A DNA stretch of 21,229 nucleotides from Chloroflexota bacterium (GTDB lineage Bacteria > Chloroflexota > UBA6077 > JACQUR01): assembly GCA_016210245.1 (NCBI GenBank), contig JACQUR010000013.1, forward strand, positions 1 to 21,229, read 5' to 3'. Below are positions 6,726 to 13,159 of the stretch, one piece after another. Position numbers and translations under genes: made by a program. The stretch's first letter is position 1; each line of letters opens with the position of its first letter. Below the pieces are notes generated by a model that saw only the letters and a list, made by a program, of their open reading frames with translations, ran no database searches and was not told the DNA's origin.

Positions 6726-7934
6726 CTAGAAGTGGACACCGGCGAGAATGGGCTTCAACCTCGCGCGCCAGCCGGCCGGGCGCGCCTCCTCAACCGGCAG
6801 GCCCCCGATCCGGCGGGCGATGTTCCGGATAGACATCGCCACCGCGGAGCGCCCCTGGTCGATCACCACAGGGCGGCCGAAGGCCGCCCCGGTCATGGCC
6901 GCGTGGTCGTTGGCCACTTTCCAGGTGATCGGGTAGCCCAGCGCCTCCTCGGCCTCGCGCTCGTTGATCCTCGTCTTGGAGGCGGCGCGGTTGAGCACCA
7001 GCTTGACCTTGTCGGTCGAGTAATCCCAGCTCTGCAGCAGCCGCAGACAGCCGGCCGTGCGCCGCAGGCACGGCACCTCCGGGGTGGTGATCAGCAGCAG
7101 CAGCGCCGAGGTGTCCATGGCCGCGGCGGTGATCTCGCTGATCTCCGGCGGCGTGTCGGCCACCACGTAGTCGTACAGCGAGGCTAACTGGGACAGGAGC
7201 TGCGCCACCCGGGCGCCCTCGACCGCGGTGATCCCCTGCGGCGAGAGGGGGGCCGGCAGAACCCAGACTCCTTCCGGCCCGCGGGTGAGATGGGTCTGCA
7301 GTCGCTCCGGGTCCTCCAGCTCGCCCGCCTCCAGGGCGCTCAGCAGGTCGCGCTCGGCCCGCACGTTGAGCATCAGGGCGATGTCGCCAAAGGGCAGCTC
7401 CAGGTCGACCAGGGCGACGCTGCGCTGGGTCTCGTGGGCCAGCGCCACCGCCAGGTTACTGGCGATGGTGCTCTTCCCGATCCCGCCCTTGATGCCGAAC
7501 ACGGTTACCACGGTGCCCGCGGGGGCCGAGGAGTCTTGCGTGGTGGGGGCGCGCCGCACCACGTCGGCGCGGCGCGCGTTCACCAGCGCATCGTGCAGCT
7601 CGTCGGAGGGCTGGGAGCGCAGCACCACGTCGCGCGCTCCAGCCAGCACCACCTTGCGGAACACCTCCCGCTCGAACTGCGTGGCCAGGGCCACCACCGT
7701 CCAGCTCGGGTCGCCCTGGGTGAGCGTCTGGATGGTGCCGAGGGGCCGCGCCAGCGGCTCCTCGGCCACCACCAGGACCAGGTCTGGCTCCAGCCCCCGC
7801 GCCCAGGTCAACGCCACCGGGCCGAAGCCGGCCCCGCCGACGATCTCCAGGTCGTCGAAGTTGAGCGTCTTCTTGAGCGCCGCCAGGCTGTCCGCGTTCT
7901 GGTCGACCACCAGGATCTTGAGCAGGTCAGACAT
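6726..7934 (-). CDS. cpaE: Tad pilus localisation ATPase CpaE/TadZ
   Basis: 402-residue MinD/ParA-family protein with an N-terminal receiver-like domain, which places the Tad machine at its site in the cell. Residues 5-122 have the receiver fold (KILVVDQNAD...), but the phosphoacceptor strand reads PDLVLVVAEEP with no Asp at the usual place, so it is a pseudo-receiver, as in other TadZ proteins. The ATPase part has the deviant Walker A KGGIGKST at 149-156, VALVDLELPFGDIALML at about 173-189 and YVVADTPPE for switch II. I chose the ATG at 7934 for its GGGAGGT site, which overlaps the end of cpaB four bases away. Expression is coupled to cpaB. Confidence 0.93.
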   Translation of the reverse strand: MSDLLKILVVDQNADSLAALKKTLNFDDLEIVGGAGFGPVALTWARGLEPDLVLVVAEEPLARPLGTIQTLTQGDPSWTVVALATQFEREVFRKVVLAGARDVVLRSQPSDELHDALVNARRADVVRRAPTTQDSSAPAGTVVTVFGIKGGIGKSTIASNLAVALAHETQRSVALVDLELPFGDIALMLNVRAERDLLSALEAGELEDPERLQTHLTRGPEGVWVLPAPLSPQGITAVEGARVAQLLSQLASLYDYVVADTPPEISEITAAAMDTSALLLLITTPEVPCLRRTAGCLRLLQSWDYSTDKVKLVLNRAASKTRINEREAEEALGYPITWKVANDHAAMTGAAFGRPVVIDQGRSAVAMSIRNIARRIGGLPVEEARPAGWRARLKPILAGVHF

Positions 7935-7938
7935 GAAA

Positions 7939-9396
7939 CTACCTCCCCGCCGACACGATCCAGCCAGCGGCCACCCAGCCCTCGCGGTTGTCGGGCAGGC
8001 GGACCCTGAACCAGTCTGCCTGCTGGCCGATGATCTGGAGCTCCGTGCCATACTTCACGTCGCCCACCACCGTGGAGGCGAGCGACGGCCCGCTGCGCAC
8101 GTTGACTGCGTCCACGGCCACCACGGCCACGTTCTCTGGCATGGCGGTGATCATGGTCGTGCCGACGTTGCTCTGGGTCACCTTGGATGGCTCCTCCACG
8201 ACTGCCGCATAGAAGTTGGTCGCCTTGAAGTCGTGGGTGATCTTGATCTGGCCGCTCACCGTGGTGGTGGCGCCCGGCGCCAGGTCAGCTCCGAAACCCC
8301 AGCGATACGGCAGCTCGGTGGCGTCCAGGCCGGCCGAGCCGATGCCCACGCGCCACTTGCCCGACTCGGAGGCGAACTGCTGCGAGAAGTAGGTCTGGCC
8401 CTGGACGTAGGCGTGGCCAGGGTTGGGGCCCTGGGTCTTCATCGGCTGGTTGGAGGTGTTCTTGACCGTGATCTTCACGTTCACGGTGTCGCCCACCTTG
8501 ACGTTGGTCGGGCTGATCTCGACCGCCACGATCTCCGCCGAGGCCGGCTGGATCGGGCTCTTGATGGTCCCCAGGTCGGCCGGCGCCACGTCGAGGGCGC
8601 CGCTCTCGCCCGCCCGGCGCAGCATGTAGCGCAGTTGGCCCATCGCCTCGGCCAGCACCAGCCGCTCGGCGGACTCGGGCGTCACCGCCACCGTGACCGT
8701 CCGGGCCTTGGGCGCGGATGGCACGCCCGAGCTGGTTGGCGTCGCTACGGGGGCGGGCGCCTTGGGGTCAGCAGCGCCTGGCTTGGCCGCGGGCGCGCTG
8801 CTCCCGGCCACCTTCGCCTTGGGCACGGCCGGCGCGAGCTCCTCGGCCGTGGTGCTCTGCGCGACCGCCAGCACCAGCACGTCCTGCAGGAGGATCATCG
8901 TCTCGTCCTTGCCCATGGTGTCCTTCTTGAACGTGGCCAGGACGTCGACGTGGTCGCCAGGCACGATCAGGCCGCCCGAGCCCAGCACCTCGGTGAAGTT
9001 GAGCGAGAGCGCCCGCTTGCCCGGCGGGATCATCTCGGACAGACGGTCGGCCTCGGGCGTGCTCTCGTCCTTCAGCTTGCTGGCCAGGAGCTGCTCGCCC
9101 GCGGCCATCGGCACCGCCAGCACCTTGCCGCTGGCCTCATTGGCCCCGCTCAGCGCCTTCGGCCCCACGGCCTCCCTGGGCAGCTCGCGGACTTCGAAGA
9201 AGTCCGAGCGCAGCGTCGTCTTCGCCGCCAGGTCCGTCTTCGCAACCAGTACCTTCGCCCTGGGGATGGGCGCCGAGGCTGCCTGCTGCACTGAGCCGAC
9301 GTACATGTACACGCCGATGGCCGCGGCGCCGCCCACGGCCAGGGCCAGCAGGGGCCTGGGAATGCGCAGGCCTCGCTTAGGGGTTGCTTGTGGCAT
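7939..9396 (-). CDS. cpaB: Tad pilus protein CpaB/RcpC with Ig-like and SH3 extensions
   Basis: 485 residues. There is a membrane anchor at 15-34, a SAF domain at about 45-107 (AKVLVAKTDLAAKTTLRSDFFEVRELP), and the RcpC domain at about 123-262 (PGKRALSLNFTEV, LIVPGDHVDVLATF, VTVAVTPESAERLVLAEAMGQLRYMLR), interrupted by an Ala/Pro-rich insert at 185-230. CpaB normally ends near here. This one adds an Ig-like domain at about 285-415 (VGDTVNVKITVKNTS, ELPYRWGFG, LAPGATTTVSGQIKI) and an SH3 domain at about 422-485 (VRSGPSLASTVVG, GWVAAGWIV). In other Tad systems CpaB associates with the outer parts of the machine. The added domains suggest contact with cell wall or surface glycan. The start is supported by a strong GGAGGAGG purine tract. 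Confidence 0.93.
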   Translation of the reverse strand: MPQATPKRGLRIPRPLLALAVGGAAAIGVYMYVGSVQQAASAPIPRAKVLVAKTDLAAKTTLRSDFFEVRELPREAVGPKALSGANEASGKVLAVPMAAGEQLLASKLKDESTPEADRLSEMIPPGKRALSLNFTEVLGSGGLIVPGDHVDVLATFKKDTMGKDETMILLQDVLVLAVAQSTTAEELAPAVPKAKVAGSSAPAAKPGAADPKAPAPVATPTSSGVPSAPKARTVTVAVTPESAERLVLAEAMGQLRYMLRRAGESGALDVAPADLGTIKSPIQPASAEIVAVEISPTNVKVGDTVNVKITVKNTSNQPMKTQGPNPGHAYVQGQTYFSQQFASESGKWRVGIGSAGLDATELPYRWGFGADLAPGATTTVSGQIKITHDFKATNFYAAVVEEPSKVTQSNVGTTMITAMPENVAVVAVDAVNVRSGPSLASTVVGDVKYGTELQIIGQQADWFRVRLPDNREGWVAAGWIVSAGR

Positions 9397-9445
9397 GGGT
9401 CTTCTCCTCCTCCTCTTCTTGCTAGGACTTGCCGTGTGTCCGGTG

Positions 9446-10516
9446 TTACCGGGTCAACCGGAACACCGTGGTGCCGTACTCGCTGTAGCCGCCGATGTCG
9501 CCCAGGACGGTGCCCTTGATGAAGGCGCCCTCGACGTACTTGTCGGGCCCGTCCTCGGCGTAGCCGGTGATGAAGAACAGCCCGAAGCCCAGGATGTCCA
9601 TGTACTTCTTGCCGCTGATCTCCCAGAACTTGACGATGGGCACGACTCCCAGGCAGATGGACTTCGCGCCAGGCTTGAGCTCGCCGTCGGACGTAGCGAT
9701 GTCGTCGAGGTTGTCCGGGCAGGCCAGGACGTACTGCTTGTTGTAGCTGCACAGGTCGGGTTCTCCTGGACCCCCGCAGTCTTCCAACCCACGGTCCTCC
9801 AGTCCCTGCCTGGTCGGCCCGGTCATGCCGCCCGTCTCGCTCGGCACGGTAGTGGCTTCCTGGAGCACCTTGCCCTTGCTGCAGTCGGCGAGTGCCTCTC
9901 GGTACGTCTTGCCACCATCGCCGTAGTCCACCGCGTGGAAGTTGCCTTTCTCGGACTCATCGACCTTCAAGGGCACGATCTCGCCGAACGGGTAGCCGAA
10001 GCCATCGTTCGCCCAGTTGCCGTCTCCGTCCGCGTCGCCGTTCAAGTCCTGGACGCCAAACGGGAGCGGGCAGTCCGATACCCTGAGCGAGCCCAGGGAC
10101 GCGGTCGCGGTGGCCTCGATCGGCATGCTCGTCAGGTTGAGGACGCGGCCGAACGTGTAGTCGTCGGTGCAGCGCGAGGTGACGCTGAGGGTGTACACGA
10201 AGCCACCGCCAGATAGGTCGAACGTGCCCTGGGTGACCTCGTGGGTCGGCGTCTCCCGGCACAGCCGAATGGCGCTGGTGGTGGCGGTGGTGTCGGCATA
10301 CTGCAGCGCCAGGTCGTTCGCCGCATCCGGGTCGCCGGGCAGTTGGCTCACCCCGGCCAGGGCGCCCGCGTCGGCGGCGTTCTGCAGCTCGCGGCGCGTC
10401 TCCCAGAAGCGCCCGACGTCCACGGCGAAGGCCAGCATGCCGACCATGGCGACCATGACGATGACGGCCAGGGCGATCACCTGGCCAGGTTGTCGGCGTC
10501 GCAGATGCAGCTTCAT
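9446..10516 (-). CDS. TadG-like (TadE/G family) pilus-associated protein
   Basis: 356 residues. The short basic N-terminus RRRQPGQVIALAVIVMVAMVG leads into one membrane helix (11-33) followed by VDVGRFWETRRELQNAADAGALAG at 32-55. This is the conserved start of the putative Flp-assembly TadE/G-like family. The remaining 300 residues are extracytoplasmic and Cys-containing, with an Asp-rich loop DLNGDADGDGNW at 157-168 that resembles a calcium-binding loop. Its ATG overlaps the tadE stop as ATGA, and GAGGGAG lies 11 bases upstream. It probably acts with TadE as a pseudopilin-like or envelope-spanning component. The C-terminal part has no family that I recognise. Confidence 0.82.
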   Translation of the reverse strand: MKLHLRRRQPGQVIALAVIVMVAMVGMLAFAVDVGRFWETRRELQNAADAGALAGVSQLPGDPDAANDLALQYADTTATTSAIRLCRETPTHEVTQGTFDLSGGGFVYTLSVTSRCTDDYTFGRVLNLTSMPIEATATASLGSLRVSDCPLPFGVQDLNGDADGDGNWANDGFGYPFGEIVPLKVDESEKGNFHAVDYGDGGKTYREALADCSKGKVLQEATTVPSETGGMTGPTRQGLEDRGLEDCGGPGEPDLCSYNKQYVLACPDNLDDIATSDGELKPGAKSICLGVVPIVKFWEISGKKYMDILGFGLFFITGYAEDGPDKYVEGAFIKGTVLGDIGGYSEYGTTVFRLTR

Positions 10517-11079
10517 TGGACGAACGCTCCCTCGTAGCGCATCGTGGTCGAGCTGGCGATGGGCAGGTAGCACGGGCCGCCACCGCTGCAGCCAAGAGCG
10601 GTTCCCACGAAGGGGGTAACGATCTGGAACTGGTCGGCCCTGACCTCGACCGTCACCGTGTCGCCGGCCACTGGCGGATCGGACGAGTAGGTGATGTTCA
10701 CCACGACTGCATCCGGGCTCAGGCCGGGCACCAGGGCGAACGTCTTCGCCGCAGTGGTTACGTCCGCCTCGCTCGCGCCGATCGCCGCCTGGCGCGCACC
10801 CTCCCGCGCGCTGTTGCTGATGACGATCCACGCGTTGAGCGCGCGCCCGAAGTCCACGATGCCTGCGATCAGCACCAGGAAGATGATGGCCACCATGGCA
10901 AACTCGACCAGCGACTGGCCCTGCCGTCGGGCAGGCAGGCGCCGTAGCGCGGGGGCTTGTCCCCCGCCGCTGCGTGCGCGCCCCGGTCGAGGCGGCGGGG
11001 GACACGCCCCCGCGCTACAGACTCGTCCCCTGTCGACTGTGAACTGTCGACTGTCGACTCGGTCTGGAGATCGAAACAT
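10513..11079 (-). CDS. tadE: TadE pseudopilin with a repeat-encoded leader peptide
   Basis: 188 residues. The TadE core begins at G54|QSLVEF, a type IV prepilin-like site with Glu at +5. It is followed by the helix AMVAIIFLVLIAGIVDFGRAL (61-81) and the conserved NSAREGARQAA (89-99). TadE is a minor pseudopilin processed by TadV. The oddity is the leader: residues about 7-46 are encoded by two repeat elements (11035-11059 and 10944-11018), giving a 54-residue leader. The ATG at 11079 is nonetheless well supported. It lies 4 bases after the tadV stop, has AGGTGA upstream, and no other start exists before the membrane helix. Cleavage after G54 would remove the repeat-encoded part. Confidence 0.88.
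   Translation of the reverse strand: MFRSPDRVDSRQFTVDRGRVCSAGACPPPPRPGRARSGGGQAPALRRLPARRQGQSLVEFAMVAIIFLVLIAGIVDFGRALNAWIVISNSAREGARQAAIGASEADVTTAAKTFALVPGLSPDAVVVNITYSSDPPVAGDTVTVEVRADQFQIVTPFVGTALGCSGGGPCYLPIASSTTMRYEGAFVQ
10944..11018. repeat. Hairpin repeat inside tadE (GTAGCGCGGGGGC family)
   Basis: Bases 10944-10970 pair with 10992-11018 (26 of 27 positions), enclosing a 21-base loop. The arms read GTAGCGCGGGGGC then TCCCCCGCCGC, a REP-like design. It lies in frame in tadE and encodes part of the leader peptide. Confidence 0.75.
11035..11059. repeat. Single arm of the GTCGACAGT repeat family inside tadE
   Basis: These 25 bases start GACTGTGAACTGT and match 12604-12628 at all but one or two positions. 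At 12565-12627 the same sequence is present as both arms of an inverted repeat, whereas here only one arm is present. It encodes VDSRQFTV in the TadE leader. Confidence 0.7.
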
Positions 11080-11083
11080 GGCT

Positions 11084-11572
11084 TCACCTCAGGACCGGCG
11101 GGAGGAGCATGGCCAGGTAGACGCCGCTGGCCAGCGCCACTGCGTACGGCGCCCTGGCACCGCTCCACACCGTCGGCAACATGCGCAGCTTGAAGACCTG
11201 GTGCAGGGCCACGGCCAGGATGCCACTGCGGGCCAGCACGACCAGCGACATGAAGCCGCCCACCAGCGCCCCGTACACCGCGACCGAGACCAGGTCGTGC
11301 GGGCCGACCAGCGCGCCCAGCGCGGCCAACAGCTTGACGTCGCCCGCTCCCACCCCGCGCAGCGCGTAGAACGGGATCAGCACCAGGAAGCCCAGTCCCG
11401 CCCCGGCCAGCGCCGAGAGGCCCCCGTCGAGCCCGCCGAGCCCCAGGTTGGCCAGCACGCCGCCCACGAACGTGGTGGCGGTCAGCCAGTTCGGGATGCG
11501 CCGGCTGCGGAGATCGGTCACCAGCGCAACACTGGCCGCGATCGCCGCGGCCAGGAGAAGAACCGCTCGCAT
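11084..11572 (-). CDS. tadV: Flp prepilin peptidase TadV/CpaA
   Basis: 162-residue polytopic A24-family aspartic peptidase that cleaves Flp, TadE and related prepilins after the leader glycine. The two catalytic aspartates are visible: D20 in VTDLRSRRIPNWLT and D78 in GVGAGDVKLLAALG, the GxGDxK motif. It lacks the N-terminal methylase domain of PilD, as expected for TadV. About six hydrophobic helices fill the rest. I chose the ATG at 11572 because AAGGAGGG lies 6 bases upstream. It is the second gene of the operon, separated from flp by a stem-loop. Confidence 0.93.
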   Translation of the reverse strand: MRAVLLLAAAIAASVALVTDLRSRRIPNWLTATTFVGGVLANLGLGGLDGGLSALAGAGLGFLVLIPFYALRGVGAGDVKLLAALGALVGPHDLVSVAVYGALVGGFMSLVVLARSGILAVALHQVFKLRMLPTVWSGARAPYAVALASGVYLAMLLPPVLR

Positions 11573-11595
11573 GGCTTCCCTCCTTATGCCGGGCG

Positions 11596-11631
11596 TGGCC
11601 CTCGCCCGAGCGAGTGCTCGGGCGAGGGCCA
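11596..11631 (-). terminator. Intercistronic stem-loop between flp and tadV
   Basis: Bases 11596-11611 are the exact reverse complement of 11616-11631 with a four-base loop GAGT, giving a very stable 16-bp stem. It sits between the pilin stop (11656) and the tadV start (11572). No T-tract follows on the minus strand, so it is more likely a partial terminator or 3'-end mRNA stabiliser that keeps pilin mRNA in excess over the machinery genes. Function is inferred. Confidence 0.6.
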
Positions 11632-11655
11632 GTTCCCTCACGCGGTGTCTGGGCC

Positions 11656-11829
11656 TTACGAAGACGTGGCGTCGACCTTGGCCCCGATGTTCGTGAACCA
11701 GTCGTTGACCACACCGCCGAAGGCAGTCGAGCCCACGAGCACGATCAGGGCGATGGTGGCGATCAACAGGCCGTACTCGACCACGTCCTGGCCTTCGTCC
11801 TCGACGAGGAACCGCTTGACAGACTGCAT
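11656..11829 (-). CDS. flp: Flp/Fap-type pilin (proximal copy)
   Basis: 57-residue prepilin, probably the major Tad pilus subunit since it is promoter-proximal. It has a 13-residue leader MQSVKRFLVEDEG, the processing site G|QDVVEYGLLIA with Glu +5 and Tyr +6, one hydrophobic helix to about residue 36, and a polar tail. I chose the ATG at 11829 because GAGG lies 10 bases upstream. A TTG at 11838 would sit too close to that site. The leader length and the bases around the start equal those of the distal flp gene, pointing to a common origin. A predicted promoter lies 75 bases upstream. Confidence 0.93.
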   Translation of the reverse strand: MQSVKRFLVEDEGQDVVEYGLLIATIALIVLVGSTAFGGVVNDWFTNIGAKVDATSS

Positions 11830-11903
11830 GGCTTGCAAACCTCCTCGAATGTTGGTTGTTGTGCGCGCCGCTTGCGACCCGCCTCAGCACAACCTTCACT
11901 GTC

Positions 11904-11963
11904 AGCATATCGGGCCGCTGTTAAGCCCCCGTGACGCGCGCGTTGCGGCGGCGTTTCAATTCT
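11904..11963 (-). promoter_or_regulatory. Predicted Tad operon promoter with four tandem 11-bp repeats
   Basis: On the plus strand, 11-bp units start at 11920, 11931, 11942 and 11953 with GTTAAG, GTGACG, GTTGCG and GTTTCA. On the minus strand the array is followed after exactly 10 bases (AGCGGCCCGA) by TATGCT at 11909-11904, a reasonable -10 hexamer. There is no -35 consensus; the repeats occupy that position, as in activator-dependent class II promoters. The same design recurs at 347-406 and 21075-21134, including a similar 10-base spacer. Confidence 0.65.
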
Positions 11964-11990
11964 GGGGGCGACGAATCGCTCTCCCGGCCC

Positions 11991-12146
11991 CGCCCGGGCG
12001 AGGGGAGGGGAGGACGGACCTAACCCCCCGACCCCCGTCCCTGCGAGGGAAGGGGGAGACGGCCAGCGGGCGGAGCGACTCCCCCTTCCCTTGTAGGGCA
12101 GGGGGGCGGGGGGTTAGGTCCGTCCTCCCCTCCCCGCGCCCGGGCG
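11991..12146. repeat. Large imperfect inverted repeat, 68-base arms
   Basis: Bases 11991-12058 pair with 12079-12146 around a 20-base centre, with few mismatches. The arms start CGCCCGGGCG and carry ACGGACCTAACCCCCC. It contains no open frame of its own and separates the Tad promoter from the toxin-antitoxin promoter, so it may insulate the two divergent units. It resembles C-rich intergenic hairpin repeats seen in Chloroflexota genomes, or a small non-autonomous element. I see no target-site duplication. Confidence 0.75.
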
Positions 12147-12237
12147 TGACCACTTGCTATACCGAGCGTGGTGGAGCCGTAGGGGCAGACGGCCCGGTCT
12201 GCCGAGGAACTGGGCGGACTCCCAACAGGGGGAGGAG

Positions 12238-12277
12238 TTGCAGCGGCATCGGCTGCGTACTACAATTCATACGATGC
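12238..12277 (+). promoter_or_regulatory. Sigma-70-type promoter and possible operator of the toxin-antitoxin pair
   Basis: TTGCAG (12238-12243) and TACAAT (12261-12266) are 17 bases apart, each one or two changes from the -35 and -10 consensus. An inverted repeat overlaps the -10 box: GCATCG (12246-12251) with CGATGC (12272-12277), and inside it CGTA with TACG. Ribbon-helix-helix antitoxins usually repress their own promoter by binding such palindromes, so this is the likely operator. Confidence 0.6.
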
Positions 12278-12301
12278 TTGCTACTACTAATCGGGAGCCC
12301 T

Positions 12302-12601
12302 ATGCGTCGGGTGAAGATCAGCGCGACGGTTGATTCAGAGCTGCTTCATGTCGTCGACGACTACGTGAGCCAGCACCAGGGCCTCGACCGCAGCAAGGTC
12401 ATTGATGAGGCGCTCGCTCTCTGGTATGCCCGCGAGCAGGAGCGTGCCATGAGAGCGCAGTTCGAGGCGCCGCAGTCTCCGGTCGAGCGAGAGGAACGTG
12501 TCGCCTGGCGCAAGCTCCAGGCGGCTGCGGTCGAGCGCATCTTCGGCTCGCGCAGCTCTCCCGAGTCGACAGTCGACAGTTCACAGTCGAAAGGATCCTA
12601 G
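12302..12601 (+). CDS. Ribbon-helix-helix antitoxin
   Basis: 99 residues. The N-terminus VKISATVDSELLHVVDDYVSQHQGLDRSKVIDEALALWYARE has the beta strand and two helices of the MetJ/Arc/CopG DNA-binding fold (residues about 3-45). A charged helical C-terminal region (46-82) should wrap the toxin. The last dozen residues (ESTVDSSQSKGS) are encoded by the left arm of an inverted repeat and are probably not part of the original protein. GGGAG lies 5 bases before the ATG at 12302. It precedes a MazF-like gene by 45 bases, the usual antitoxin-first order. Auto-repression at 12246-12277 is likely. Confidence 0.85.
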   Translation: MRRVKISATVDSELLHVVDDYVSQHQGLDRSKVIDEALALWYAREQERAMRAQFEAPQSPVEREERVAWRKLQAAAVERIFGSRSSPESTVDSSQSKGS

Positions 12602-12627
12602 CAGACTGTGAACTGTGGACTGTCGAC
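12565..12627. repeat. Inverted repeat between antitoxin and toxin (GTCGACAGT family)
   Basis: Bases 12565-12588 pair with 12604-12627 at 23 of 24 positions. The 15-base loop contains GGATCC and the antitoxin stop codon. The arms are quasi-tandem GTCGACA and GTTCACA units. The right arm recurs inside tadE at 11035-11059. A hairpin here would lie between the two cistrons and could lower toxin synthesis relative to antitoxin. Confidence 0.8.
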
Positions 12628-12646
12628 TGTGGACCTGGGTTAGGCG

Positions 12647-13027
12647 ATGCGGCAGCAGCGGCCGCGCCGCGGCGAGATCTGGTGGGTCCACACGCCGGGT
12701 CAGCCGTACGATCCTCACCAACCGCGCCTGGGCCTGGTGATCTCCGAGGACGTACGGAATGAACTGGCGGATGATGTCATCGTCGTGCCGATCTTCTCCA
12801 GCGGTGCGCTCGGGCCCACGCGGGTTGCCCTGAGAGCTGGCGTGGGCGGCGTCGACCATGACAGCGTGATCTTCTGTGAGGAGATCACAACCCTCCACGA
12901 GGACTACCTGGAAGAGGGGCCGCTCGGCCCCCGCGTGGCGGACGCTCTGCTGGACCAGGTCGTACACGCCATGCGCCGAGCCATCGGTGAAGTGATTCCG
13001 CCGCGCCCTGCTCGTGGGCGGGATTAG
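12647..13027 (+). CDS. MazF/PemK-like toxin
   Basis: 126 residues. The N-terminus RRGEIWWVHTP (about 7-17) and the strands PRLGLVISEDVRNELADDVIVVPIFSS (about 26-52) are the signature of the PemK/MazF RNase fold, and D70-S72 onward (HDSVIFCEEITTL) matches the conserved core near residues 70-82. MazF toxins cleave mRNA at short sequence motifs. The ATG at 12647 has only a weak site (TAGG close by), so the start could differ or translation may be deliberately low. It follows the ribbon-helix-helix antitoxin and converges on the minus-strand GT-C gene. No inactivating change is visible. Confidence 0.82.
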   Translation: MRQQRPRRGEIWWVHTPGQPYDPHQPRLGLVISEDVRNELADDVIVVPIFSSGALGPTRVALRAGVGGVDHDSVIFCEEITTLHEDYLEEGPLGPRVADALLDQVVHAMRRAIGEVIPPRPARGRD

Positions 13028-13033
13028 GAACGG

Positions 13034-13135
13034 CTGTCAACGGATTTGGGGAACGGATTGAACGGATTGGAACGGATGAGGCGAGCAACAATCCGTTCCA
13101 ATCCGTTCAATCCGCTCCCGGAAATCCGTTGACAG
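13034..13135. repeat. Long inverted repeat, AACGGATT family, copy 1
   Basis: Bases 13034-13077 pair with 13091-13135 with few mismatches around a 13-base loop. The arms are quasi-tandem ACGGATT and AACGGAT units and end in CTGTCAA/TTGACAG. It fills the gap between the convergent toxin and GT-C genes and could act as a terminator for both by its structure, though it has no T-tracts. Confidence 0.8.
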
Positions 13136-13159
13136 CAATCCGTTCCGGGGGGCGTGCCG

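Noticed and set aside
2263..10216. Very long plus-strand open frames antisense to the Tad genes (for example 2263-4227 and 7228-9294)
   Set aside because: Their translations are low-complexity (His, Arg, Gln, Ala-rich), have no recognisable domains, and mirror minus-strand genes with clear motifs and ribosome sites. They are expected shadows of high G+C DNA.
11830..11838. TTG start at 11838 for the proximal flp
   Set aside because: It would be too close to the Shine-Dalgarno sequence. The ATG at 11829 gives the same 13-residue leader as the distal flp.
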